NCBI GenBank assembly: GCA_963630635.1
Contig: CAVGOA010000002.1
Coordinates: 62,001-126,000 of the forward strand
Source of the DNA: Paratractidigestivibacter sp963630635
Lineage (GTDB): Bacteria > Actinomycetota > Coriobacteriia > Coriobacteriales > Atopobiaceae
Direction of reading: 5' to 3'
DNA length: 64,000 bases
Shown here: positions 45,491 through 53,544 of the stretch, one piece after another
Layout of the letters: every line of letters starts with the position of its first letter
How positions within the stretch are numbered: position 1 is the stretch's first letter
Program-made: the position numbers and the translations under genes
Notes under the pieces: generated by a model
What the model saw: only the letters and a program-made list of their open reading frames with translations
The model's database searches: none
What the model was told of the DNA's origin: nothing

Positions 45491-47584
45491 TTACGCCTCC
45501 TCTTCTTGCTTGCGGCGACGCTTGAAGATAAAGAACAGCAACAGGAGCAGCGCCGCGATTATGCCTGCGATGGCGCCGATCACCCAACCAATGCCGCCCT
45601 GGGCAAACGCGCGGGCCAGGGGGTTCTGGCTGTCAGAGAGGCGCTCCTCGGTAAGGCTCTCGCCCTCGGGAGAGATGACGTCGCTTTGGGACTCGTTGTG
45701 CGAGCTGCTGTTGGCGTTTGCATCGGCGTTAGCGTCCGTCTCGTCGGCCTCTTCCTCGACGACGGTCACAACGGTGGTGTAAGGCGCGTTGTTGACCAGG
45801 CCACCGTTGGTGCTGTTGCTAGTCGAGCCGCCGTCGGTCGTGATGGAGTAAGTGGTGGTGCCGCCGTCGATCACCGTGGTGCGGGTGATCGTGGTGTCGC
45901 CAGCAAACTTAGAGCCCGCCTTGGCATAGTAGATGGTATAGGTGCGGTACGGCGCGTAGAAGCGGTGCGTAAGGGCCGCCTCCTGGCCAGAAAGGCGCAC
46001 GTAAGAGACGCCGTCGACGTCAAGGGTCTCGGGGCCCTGGATAGAAAGCGCGTCACCCGCGGGATCGCAGGTTAAAGTTGAGGTCGAAAGTTGCGTGCCC
46101 GTCTCGGCATCGACGTAGCGCACGGTCACGTCGTAGGCCGAAGGCGTCACAACGTCCTCGCGGGTGTAGTAGGCGGTATCGGCGGTAAGGGCGCCAGACT
46201 CGAAGTCTGCCCAGGTGTAGGTAAGGGTCTTCTCGCCGCCTACCAGGGTGTAGGTGTGGCCGTCCTTCTCAATGGTGGCGGGAAGCTCGACGGTTGCGGG
46301 GGCGTCCTTGGAGAACTCGACGGTCTTGGACGAGTCGACCGTCACGGTAAGGTTGCCATCGGCGTCAGGCGCGACCAGGGCAAAGTTAACCGTGAAGCCC
46401 AGCTGCACGTTTTGGGTCTCGTAGGTCAAGGTGTACTCGGTGGCGCCGTCGAAGGTGAAGGACAGGGCCGCGGCTTGATCGGCGGTGTAGGTGTTGCCGC
46501 GGTTGTCGGTGGCGCCGGTAAGCACGTAGCGGGCCACGGCGCCGTCGCGCGACTGCGAGAACATCTGGGGCGCGGCGTAGTTGTAGCCGCCCGAGGTGAC
46601 CTCGACGGTATCTGCCATGAGCTGCTTGCCGTCTGCGGTGACGTATTTGATGCTCACCTTAGAGGCGGTGCGGTCGGCGTCCTTGCGGGCGACGCAGGTG
46701 ATGGTGGCCTCGGGGTTGGCCGCCGAGACGGTCACAGTCGCGGCCTTAGAGAGGGGCACGTAAACCTTCGAGGAGCCCTCGATGGTTTTGCGCACGGCCA
46801 CGGTCTGGGACTCGTTGTCTGCCAGGGTGCCCACCGAGTCGGTGTAAAGGACGTTGCCGTCCTGGTCGACGTAGGTGACGCTCGCGGCCACGCCGGTGGT
46901 CGAGGCGGGCGCGTAGTCCACGTAAAGGACGCCGTCCTCAAGCGTGGGCGTGGCGGTGGTGGAGGTCGTGCTCAAGCGGTAGGTCTTGCCGTCGCGCACA
47001 ACAAGGCGCGGGGCGGCAAAGCCGCGAGTGGCGTCTGCTGCGGCCGAGGTGCGCAGGCCCACCATCTGGGTGGTCTTCTCGCCGTTGACGCGCATGCACA
47101 CGGCGTAGAGGTTGGCCTCGTAAACAGGGGTTTCGCCATTGCGGTCGGCCGTCTTGTTGGCATAGAACTTGACGGTGACGCTGCCGCTGTGGTTGGCCAC
47201 CACATCCTGGGTGGTCTTGAGCTGCACAACGCCTGCCTGGTCGGTAGCGTTGGAGTAGGCGTACTCGATGTCGGTCGCCTTCTTGGAGCCGTTGACGTAG
47301 ACGTCGGCGTAGAGGGTGTTCGAACCCAGGCCCACGACGGTTACAACGTCAAAGGCGTCGCCGCTGATCGAGGTGGTGTCCATGCCGCGCATCGCGACGC
47401 CGTCGAGCGTCTGGGCGGCCAGGGCCTCGATGGCGTTTACGCCCTGGGCGGTGCCGGTTCCCTCTACCAGCGGCGCGGGTGCCAAGGTGGGGCTAAGCGC
47501 GAGCGCGAGACCTGCGGTTACCACCGCAAGCGAGGCGCCCCCTCGGCGCATGTTTAGCGCATTGTTTTGCTTGCTCTTTCTCAT
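45491..47584 (-). CDS. Cell-surface protein with MucBP-like repeats
   Basis: 697 residues. Signal peptide (ASLAVVTAGLALALSPTLAPA), then beta domains including MucBP-like repeats (ASVTYVDQDGNVLYTDSV, VSIKYVTADGKQLMADT, VTVRYVDAETGTQLSTSTL) seen in mucin- or carbohydrate-binding adhesins. A Thr/Asn/Asp-rich stalk, one membrane helix (IGWVIGAIAGIIAALLLLLFFI) and a basic tail close it. There is no sortase motif, so it is membrane-anchored. ATG 47584 follows AGGAGAGG. The sortase-anchored adhesin starts 5 bp after its stop, so the two form one operon. Confidence 0.88.
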   Translation of the reverse strand: MRKSKQNNALNMRRGGASLAVVTAGLALALSPTLAPAPLVEGTGTAQGVNAIEALAAQTLDGVAMRGMDTTSISGDAFDVVTVVGLGSNTLYADVYVNGSKKATDIEYAYSNATDQAGVVQLKTTQDVVANHSGSVTVKFYANKTADRNGETPVYEANLYAVCMRVNGEKTTQMVGLRTSAAADATRGFAAPRLVVRDGKTYRLSTTSTTATPTLEDGVLYVDYAPASTTGVAASVTYVDQDGNVLYTDSVGTLADNESQTVAVRKTIEGSSKVYVPLSKAATVTVSAANPEATITCVARKDADRTASKVSIKYVTADGKQLMADTVEVTSGGYNYAAPQMFSQSRDGAVARYVLTGATDNRGNTYTADQAAALSFTFDGATEYTLTYETQNVQLGFTVNFALVAPDADGNLTVTVDSSKTVEFSKDAPATVELPATIEKDGHTYTLVGGEKTLTYTWADFESGALTADTAYYTREDVVTPSAYDVTVRYVDAETGTQLSTSTLTCDPAGDALSIQGPETLDVDGVSYVRLSGQEAALTHRFYAPYRTYTIYYAKAGSKFAGDTTITRTTVIDGGTTTYSITTDGGSTSNSTNGGLVNNAPYTTVVTVVEEEADETDANADANANSSSHNESQSDVISPEGESLTEERLSDSQNPLARAFAQGGIGWVIGAIAGIIAALLLLLFFIFKRRRKQEEEA

Positions 47585-47620
47585 TGGAAATCCTCTCCTG
47601 ATCGAGCAATACCTTGCCTT

Positions 47621-47667
47621 GCATAGTCCGTGACACTTTGTACAGATTTGTGACACTTCGCATAGTC
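47621..47667. promoter_or_regulatory. Nested tandem operator upstream of the surface-protein operon
   Basis: GTGACACTT occurs at 47630-47638 and 47650-47658, 20 bp apart (two helical turns). GCATAGTC flanks the pair outside at 47621-47628 and 47660-47667. The block sits 36-83 bp before the first start codon. The symmetric nesting suggests cooperative regulator binding. Confidence 0.5.
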
Positions 47668-47785
47668 GTTAGGATTTTCTCAAATAAGCGAGAGGGTGTC
47701 CTTGCAAATGTCTTCAGCCACCCCTTGGCTTACCTAATTTCCACTAAATTCACAGAGGGATTAATAGTGTCAAACTCCCAGTTCA

Positions 47786-47830
47786 ACCGGGGGTAACACT
47801 TGTCGTTTAAGCACCTCTTGACCGGGGGTA
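47786..47830. repeat. Two ACCGGGGGTA direct repeats
   Basis: ACCGGGGGTA occurs at 47786-47795 and 47821-47830, 35 bp apart, directly before the left 242-bp repeat. They may be operators or degenerate relatives of motif B (both contain GGGGGT). Confidence 0.4.
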
Positions 47831-47842
47831 TATTGACCCAGT

Positions 47843-48084
47843 TTGCGCGCAATTTGGGGGTCGTCAGTACTTTGGCGAGAAAACTGCGCGCGAATCGGGG
47901 GTCGTCAGTACTCCCCCGGAGCTCCGGCCGGGGTCTTCTCGGTAAAACCGCAGGTAGACGAGGCGGCGAGAAAACCGCCGGGGCCTCGGAGGGCTTCTCG
48001 GCCCCCTAAAACTACTGACGACCCCCAAATCGCGCGCAGTTTTCGCCGAGAAGTACTGACAACCCCCGATTTCCGCGCAGCGAC
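47843..48084. repeat. Module B 242-bp repeat, left copy
   Basis: It is identical, without gaps, to 49377-49618 in the same orientation. It contains four copies of a 28-bp motif with core GGGGGTCGTCAGTACT: plus at 47844-47871 and 47885-47912, minus at 48011-48038 and 48052-48079. Same-strand neighbours are 41 bp apart. A CCGGAGCTCCGG palindrome and several CTTCTCG/CGAGAAG words lie between. It ends 16 bp before the gene B stop. Confidence 0.97.
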
Positions 48085-48100
48085 GACGCGGCCGGCGCCC

Positions 48101-49108
48101 CTAGCGCAAATCCGGGCGCGTTTCCCAGCTGAGAAGATCCACCCCTTCAAGCTGTTTCCACAGCCGCTTGCGCGCCCGCCAGCGCTCGAGTTTGCGCTCC
48201 TTACTCGACTTTGAGCGCGGCATCCCCAAGTCCTCGCGAATCTGCGCCATGAGCGAGTCCATGTAATCGAGGTCGTCGTACTCATTCTTGAAAATCTCGT
48301 ACGGCTTGAAGCCGGCCACAAGCAGCTCGTTTCTGCGCTCGGTGTCACGGCGCACGCCGCAGGCGCTGTCGTGCCAGGCGCCCATGTAGTCGAGACACGA
48401 GCACGCGTCGCCGTGCCTAAACATCAGGTCGGGCTTCCTTCTTTGCAGTGCGTCGCAGCGACACGTGAGGCGCCTGACCTCGACGGGGTCGTTGAGGACG
48501 ACCTCCCCCATCCGGTAGCCTCCCTGGGAAAACGGGTACGTTGCCCGCAGGTAGAGCTTTGCCTCGAGCGGCGAAGCCGCAGCCACTGGGGCCCTTTTAA
48601 GGGCGCGACGAACCCGGACCGTTCCTCTCGCCGGCCCCATGGCGTCTAGAAAACGGGACAGCTCGGCAGGGGTGATCAGTGGATCGCGACGCTGACGAAG
48701 GCCCGTCTCGTAATCGGCGCTTGGCGCAAAGTGGCCCATGAACTCGGCCAAGAGCATCTGGAGCTCCAGGTCGCTAAGGTGCGGCGCCATGAGAACCGCA
48801 AGCATCGCCGGAGTCACGCAGCGCACGCCGGGCGCTACCTGGACCAGCGCATCCTTGGGCACGGGGCCCGACCAAACGTGAGGCGCAAAGACATCCGACG
48901 CGTGCATCGCGGTCTTTTTAGCGACAAGGACCGAGATTGGCCCTTCGACCTCGGCAAGCTCGGGCAACATGCGCTTGAGCTCGGCGGCATTTGCCGGGGT
49001 AGGCATTTTATCCGGCAGCCGAGAAGGGCACGCGCCCGCAGAACCTACCGGGTAACGTCTGCCTCTGATGAGCCTCAAAGCCGATGCATGTGTGAGCACG
49101 ATGTCCAT
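48101..49108 (-). CDS. Vsr/DUF559-like nuclease-domain protein, paralogue B
   Basis: 335 residues, cytoplasmic. N-terminus MDIVLTHASALRLIR; middle AASPLEAKLYLRATYPFSQGGY and VEVRRL shared with paralogue C. The C-terminal nuclease-like block is KPDLMF … SCLDYMGAWH near 230, then RRNELLVAGFKPYEIF near 262 and YMDSLMAQIREDLG. The Asp of KPDL, the Asp of CLDY and the His of AWH occupy the positions of Vsr catalytic residues; activity is not shown. A basic C-terminal tail (SSKERKLERWRARKRLWKQ) could bind nucleic acid. Ribosome site weak, as in the paralogues. Flanked by identical 242-bp repeats. Confidence 0.77.
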   Translation of the reverse strand: MDIVLTHASALRLIRGRRYPVGSAGACPSRLPDKMPTPANAAELKRMLPELAEVEGPISVLVAKKTAMHASDVFAPHVWSGPVPKDALVQVAPGVRCVTPAMLAVLMAPHLSDLELQMLLAEFMGHFAPSADYETGLRQRRDPLITPAELSRFLDAMGPARGTVRVRRALKRAPVAAASPLEAKLYLRATYPFSQGGYRMGEVVLNDPVEVRRLTCRCDALQRRKPDLMFRHGDACSCLDYMGAWHDSACGVRRDTERRNELLVAGFKPYEIFKNEYDDLDYMDSLMAQIREDLGMPRSKSSKERKLERWRARKRLWKQLEGVDLLSWETRPDLR

Positions 49109-49376
49109 GAATCCAGCGTAAGCCCGTCTGCAGGGCGTACAGTGGTTAATGTTTTTATCTCTGACAGGAATCTGACACGTTTCTATCAGCTATCTATCAC
49201 CGCAGCTAAACGGGTGCGTTTTTACGACTAACATTGCAAAATACGCCTAGTTCTTCTCCGCATCATCTTCACAATTGAAATGCGACCTGCGATTTTTCAC
49301 ACAGTGAGAAAAAACGTACGGCAAAATGCGTTCGTCTTTCACGGAGGCCGGTTCGTGTTCGTTCCTGGGCGGCCTA
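49109..49376. other. AT-rich leader of gene B
   Basis: No gene is seen in the 268 bp between gene B and the right repeat. The stretch is clearly AT-richer than its surroundings. It holds a hairpin near 49293-49314 (TTTTTCAC…GTGAGAAAAAA). It probably carries the gene B promoter. Confidence 0.4.
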
Positions 49377-49618
49377 TTGCGCGCAATTTGGGGGTCGTCA
49401 GTACTTTGGCGAGAAAACTGCGCGCGAATCGGGGGTCGTCAGTACTCCCCCGGAGCTCCGGCCGGGGTCTTCTCGGTAAAACCGCAGGTAGACGAGGCGG
49501 CGAGAAAACCGCCGGGGCCTCGGAGGGCTTCTCGGCCCCCTAAAACTACTGACGACCCCCAAATCGCGCGCAGTTTTCGCCGAGAAGTACTGACAACCCC
49601 CGATTTCCGCGCAGCGAC
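49377..49618. repeat. Module B 242-bp repeat, right copy
   Basis: Same sequence and orientation as 47843-48084 (offset 1534). Motif B copies are at 49378-49405, 49419-49446, 49545-49572 and 49586-49613. The two copies enclose 1292 bp with gene B, so homologous recombination could excise the cassette. The ABC transporter gene starts 78 bp later. Confidence 0.97.
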
Positions 49619-49695
49619 AACGCCCGCGCAGCTGAAAGGCACCTGTATCTGTGATAGAGTTAGCGCCAGTTAACTTTACCCAGAAGGGAGCGAAT

Positions 49696-50409
49696 ATGAA
49701 AAGCGAGAAGCCCTACCTTGTGGTCAATGACCTCTCCAAACACTACGGAGACGACCAGGCGCGCGTCCAGGTCCTCCAAGGCATCACGACCACCGTCAAC
49801 AAGGGCGAGGTCTGCGTCATGCTGGGGCCCTCGGGCTCGGGCAAGTCGACCTTCCTTAACCTGATCGGCGGCCTGGAGGCGGCCGACGGCGGCACGATCC
49901 AGGTGGGCGACTCCGTCCTCACCTCGCTCAACAGCCGCGACCTGGGCGAGTACCGCCGCCGCGAGCTGGGCTTTGTCTTCCAGTTCTACAACCTGGTGCC
50001 CGACCTCACCATCGCCGAGAACATCGAGGTCACCGCTCATCTCTCCCCCAACCCCCTGCCGCTGGGCGACCTCTTGAAATCCCTGGGTCTCTACGAGCAC
50101 CGTAACAAGTTCCCGCGCCAGGTCTCGGGCGGCCAGCAGCAGCGCTGTGCCATCGGCCGCGCCCTGGTCAAGAACCCCGGGCTCATCTTGTGCGACGAGC
50201 CCACCGGCGCCCTGGACTACAAGACCTCCAAGGAGGTCCTGGCCCTGATGGAGCGCGTGAACCGCGAGTACGGCTGCACCATCGTCATCGTCACGCACAA
50301 CGCGGCCATCGCCAACATGGCCGACCGCGTGCTGCGCCTTAAGGACGGCCGCCTGGCACAAGACTGCGTGAACGACGCGCCTGTGGCCGCCGCCGACCTT
50401 GATTGGTAG
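49696..50409 (+). CDS. ABC transporter ATP-binding protein (MacB/LolD-like)
   Basis: 237 residues. Walker A GPSGSGKS near 45, Q-loop FQFYNLVPDLT near 95, signature VSGGQQQRCAIG near 144, Walker B LILCDEPTGALD near 165, H-loop VTHNAA near 204. It works with the FtsX-type permease that starts 8 bp after its stop. Export of a lipid, peptide or antibiotic is the usual role. ATG 49696 is chosen because AAGGGAG precedes it; the upstream in-frame start at 49651 lacks one. Confidence 0.92.
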   Translation: MKSEKPYLVVNDLSKHYGDDQARVQVLQGITTTVNKGEVCVMLGPSGSGKSTFLNLIGGLEAADGGTIQVGDSVLTSLNSRDLGEYRRRELGFVFQFYNLVPDLTIAENIEVTAHLSPNPLPLGDLLKSLGLYEHRNKFPRQVSGGQQQRCAIGRALVKNPGLILCDEPTGALDYKTSKEVLALMERVNREYGCTIVIVTHNAAIANMADRVLRLKDGRLAQDCVNDAPVAAADLDW

Positions 50410-50416
50410 GTGCGCC

Positions 50417-52909
50417 ATGACCCCTCTGGCCAAGAGACTCCCCCGCGAGTTCAAGCACAACCTGGGCAAGTACCTGGGCATCTTCCTCTTGATGTTTGGA
50501 TCCGTGGCTTTAACATCTGGCTTTTTGCTGGCGGCGCACTCGATCGGCGTCATCATCGACAACATGCGCGAGGCCTACACCATCGAGGACGGCCGCTTTA
50601 CCACGGCTTTTAAGGCCACCAACGAGCAGCTTGACGCCGCAGCGGACGCCGCGGCAAGCACCAGCGCCATGGACGTCTACGAGAACTTCTCGATCGACGC
50701 GGCCTTCACCCGCGACGACGGCGACGCAAGCGCCAGCGCGACCAAGCACACCGTGCGCACCTACATCCACCGCACCCAGGTTGACCTGGCCGCTTATGCC
50801 CAGGGCGCCCAACCCGCCACCGCAGACGAGGTGGCCATCGACCGCGTCTTTGCCACCAACAACAACGTGGCCGTGGGAGACCGCATCCAGCTTGAGGGCC
50901 GCAACTACACCGTCTGCGGCATCCTGACCCTGCCAGACTACGCGGCCCTCTTCCCCAGCAACTCCGACTTCACGATCAACACCTTGACCTTTGGCACCGC
51001 CGAGATGACCCAGGCCGGCTTTGACGCCCTGCAGGCCTCGGGCGGCGCCGTGACCTACAACTACTCCTTCACCTTTGCCAACCGCGACCTCACCACCGCG
51101 CAGCGCACTCAGGCCAATAAGGACATTGCCAAGGCTTTATCCAAGAAGGGCGCCCAGGTCACCGAGTTGCTTGACTACGAAAGCAACCAGGGCATCTCGT
51201 ACGCGGCCAACGACGTCGACGGCGACTCGGGAATGTGGGAGGTTCTTCTCGACATCATCGTCGTCATCATGGCCTTCATCTTTGTGGTGCTGATCAGCGG
51301 CACCATCGAAGAAGAAAGCGCGATCATAGGCACCTTGCTTGCCAGCGGCTACCGTCGCCGCGAGCTGGTGCTGCACTACCTGGCCCTCCCCTGCCTGATT
51401 GGCCTGGTGGCCGCGGCGGGCGGCACGGCCTGCGGCCTGGCCATCTTCACCGCGCCCATGCGCGACCTCTACTACGGCAGCTACAGCCTGCCGCCGTTCT
51501 TTGTCACGTGGGACTGGGCGATCTTTGTCCAGACAGCCGTCATCCCCTTTGCCGTCCTAGTGGTCACGACCCTGTTGGGCCTGCTGCGCAAGATCGGCAA
51601 GAGCCCGCTGCAATTCCTGCGCCACGAGGCCAGCGGCAAGAAGGGCACCAAGCGCGGTCTCGTGCTGCCCCAAGGCCTGGGCTTTGTTGCCCGTTTTCGC
51701 CTGCGCGTCTTTTTGCGCAACCTGGGCAACTTCGTGACCTTGTTCGCCGGCATCGGTTTTGCCTCGCTGCTGCTGCTCTTTGGCCTGGGCATCCTGCCCA
51801 CGATGCAGCACTACGCCGAGGGCCTTAGCCAGTCCCTGCCGGCCGAGCACCTCTATACCCTCAAGGCCCCGCTTGAGCTCGAGGGCACCGATACCCAGCG
51901 CGAGGGCTGGGCCGCCGTCGCCCGTCTACAAGAGATCGACACCGATGACCTTGACCCCGCAGATGCCCTGGACCTGGCCATGAAAATCGCCGCCCTTGAC
52001 CTGGACTTTGACGACGAGAACATTCACCCCGTCAACACCACAGACAACGGCGCCCAAAAGATTGCCCAGGCCGAGAAGTTCGCCGCCTATACCCTGGAGT
52101 ACAACCGCGGCGCAGACAACGGAAGCGAGACCATCACCGTCTACGGCGTCGATCCGGCGTCGCGCTACTGGAAAGACCTTAGTGTGGGCGACGGCCGCGT
52201 GGTTTTTGGCGCAGGCCTTGCGGCCAAGTACGACTTTGCCGGCGGCGCGAACATCGATCTTTACGACAAGTACAACGACAAGACCTACACCGTGACCTAC
52301 CAAGGTACGGACGCCACCTGGGGCAGCGAGTCCAACGTCAACATCTACCTGGCCTTGGACGACTTCAACAGCATGTTTGGCAACGACGCGGCCTATTTCA
52401 ACGGCTACGCCTCTGACGAGGCCTTGGACCTTGACGCCAACTACCTTGCCGGTGAGACGACCCCCAGCGACATGCGTGCCATCGGCGACCAGTTTGTGAG
52501 CATGATGGACGGCCTTGTGGGCATGATGGTGGGCATGGCCGTCTTCATCTACCTCATCTTCATGTACCTGCTGACCAAGGCGATCCTTGACCGCTCGGCG
52601 CGCTCCATAAGCTACATGAAGGTCTTTGGTTACCGCGACGCAGAGATCTCGGCCCTCTACATTCGATCGATGACCATCTGCGTGGCCGTCTCTTTGGTAG
52701 CCTGCATGCCGCTGATCATTGGCAGCTTGGGCGCCATCTTCAAGGCGATGCTTGTGAGCTACAGCGGCAACATCACCATCTATGTACCAAACAAATGCCT
52801 GGTAGAGGCACTTGTTTGCGGTCTTGCCACCTACACCGTGGTTGCTCTGGTCCACACGCGCGCCATCAAACGCGTCTCGCTGGCCGAGGCCCTTAAGGTC
52901 CAGGAGTAG
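50417..52909 (+). CDS. FtsX-like ABC transporter permease
   Basis: 830 residues. One membrane helix near the start (LGIFLLMFGSVALTSGFLLA), a large external domain, then helix groups near 280-400 and 720-820: two FtsX cores with a second external domain between them. Cytoplasmic loops (EFKHNLGKYLG at the start; VFLRNLGNF in the middle) are typical. Partner of the ATPase gene just upstream (7-bp gap). ATG 50417 follows GGTAGGT. The orphan dyad D begins 21 bp after the stop. Confidence 0.9.
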   Translation: MTPLAKRLPREFKHNLGKYLGIFLLMFGSVALTSGFLLAAHSIGVIIDNMREAYTIEDGRFTTAFKATNEQLDAAADAAASTSAMDVYENFSIDAAFTRDDGDASASATKHTVRTYIHRTQVDLAAYAQGAQPATADEVAIDRVFATNNNVAVGDRIQLEGRNYTVCGILTLPDYAALFPSNSDFTINTLTFGTAEMTQAGFDALQASGGAVTYNYSFTFANRDLTTAQRTQANKDIAKALSKKGAQVTELLDYESNQGISYAANDVDGDSGMWEVLLDIIVVIMAFIFVVLISGTIEEESAIIGTLLASGYRRRELVLHYLALPCLIGLVAAAGGTACGLAIFTAPMRDLYYGSYSLPPFFVTWDWAIFVQTAVIPFAVLVVTTLLGLLRKIGKSPLQFLRHEASGKKGTKRGLVLPQGLGFVARFRLRVFLRNLGNFVTLFAGIGFASLLLLFGLGILPTMQHYAEGLSQSLPAEHLYTLKAPLELEGTDTQREGWAAVARLQEIDTDDLDPADALDLAMKIAALDLDFDDENIHPVNTTDNGAQKIAQAEKFAAYTLEYNRGADNGSETITVYGVDPASRYWKDLSVGDGRVVFGAGLAAKYDFAGGANIDLYDKYNDKTYTVTYQGTDATWGSESNVNIYLALDDFNSMFGNDAAYFNGYASDEALDLDANYLAGETTPSDMRAIGDQFVSMMDGLVGMMVGMAVFIYLIFMYLLTKAILDRSARSISYMKVFGYRDAEISALYIRSMTICVAVSLVACMPLIIGSLGAIFKAMLVSYSGNITIYVPNKCLVEALVCGLATYTVVALVHTRAIKRVSLAEALKVQE

Positions 52910-52930
52910 CCGCACGCCAAGGCATTTTTA

Positions 52931-53056
52931 ACGAAATTGGGGACCAGTATCCGTCTTCGTCGAGTAGCCGATCGTTCGAGTTGATAAAACCGCAGGTCGT
53001 TGAAGGCCAAAACCTGCGTCTACTCGACAAGTCGCAATACTGGTCCCCAATATCGT
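52931..53056. repeat. Orphan dyad D (126-bp symmetric inverted repeat)
   Basis: Matched arm segments: ATTGGGGACCAGTAT at 52936-52950 with 53037-53051 (15 bp perfect); GTCGAGTAG at 52959-52967 with 53020-53028; CGCAGGT at 52991-52997 with 53012-53018. The outer spacers are both 8 bp, and the arms extend to 52931/53056 with one mismatch. No nuclease-like gene is next to it. Confidence 0.85.
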
Positions 53057-53091
53057 ACTTTTTGCAATCCGCAAGGCTCCGTAACGCAAAA

Positions 53092-53126
53092 TCGGGAGGC
53101 CCGGCGCCACGCGCCAGGCCTCCCGA
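53092..53126 (-). terminator. Terminator of the phosphorelay operon
   Basis: TCGGGAGGCC (53092-53101) pairs perfectly with 53117-53126. On the minus strand it is followed by TTTTGCG. It lies 23 bp after the HPt stop. Confidence 0.8.
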
Positions 53127-53148
53127 CCCCAATCGATCCCCTGCCGCC

Positions 53149-53493
53149 TTACTCAGAAAGCGCGGCCACCGTCTTCTTGTACTCGGCGGCCGTCTGCTCA
53201 AACAGCTCGTCGGCCCCGTCGAAGGTACCGGCGCGCAGCACCTCGGTCAGCGCAGACGACGGCTCGTACAGGTTGGTAAGCCCCAGGTTAGAGCACACGC
53301 CCTTCAAGGTGTGGGCAGCCATGAAAGCAACCTTGACGTCACGATCCGCCATACCCTGCTCCAGGTTGGCGAAGCTCTGGTCATCCAAAAACTTCACGGC
53401 AAAGCGGGCCACCAAATCATCGCTCACCAGGCGCCGCTTGGCGTCTGCGTAATCTGCACCGATCTTGTCGTACGCGCTCTTGATGTCAGTCAT
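53149..53493 (-). CDS. Histidine phosphotransfer (HPt) protein
   Basis: 114 residues, all-helical. The phospho-acceptor His is in AAHTLKGVCSNLGL near residue 61, the standard HPt motif. It shuttles phosphate between receiver domains. It is the last gene of an operon whose upstream members hold a hybrid kinase with a receiver and a GGDEF-HD-GYP protein with another receiver, so it probably links the two. Confidence 0.92.
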   Translation of the reverse strand: MTDIKSAYDKIGADYADAKRRLVSDDLVARFAVKFLDDQSFANLEQGMADRDVKVAFMAAHTLKGVCSNLGLTNLYEPSSALTEVLRAGTFDGADELFEQTAAEYKKTVAALSE

Positions 53494-53544
53494 CCGTGCT
53501 GCTCCAATGTCAATTTTGCCTATGAGTCAAAGTCGTCCAAACGC

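Noticed and set aside
47843..49618. Module B as an insertion sequence with long terminal repeats
   Set aside because: No transposase motif (DDE, HUH or Y1) is seen, the long repeats are direct rather than inverted, and no target duplication is visible at 47843 or 49618.
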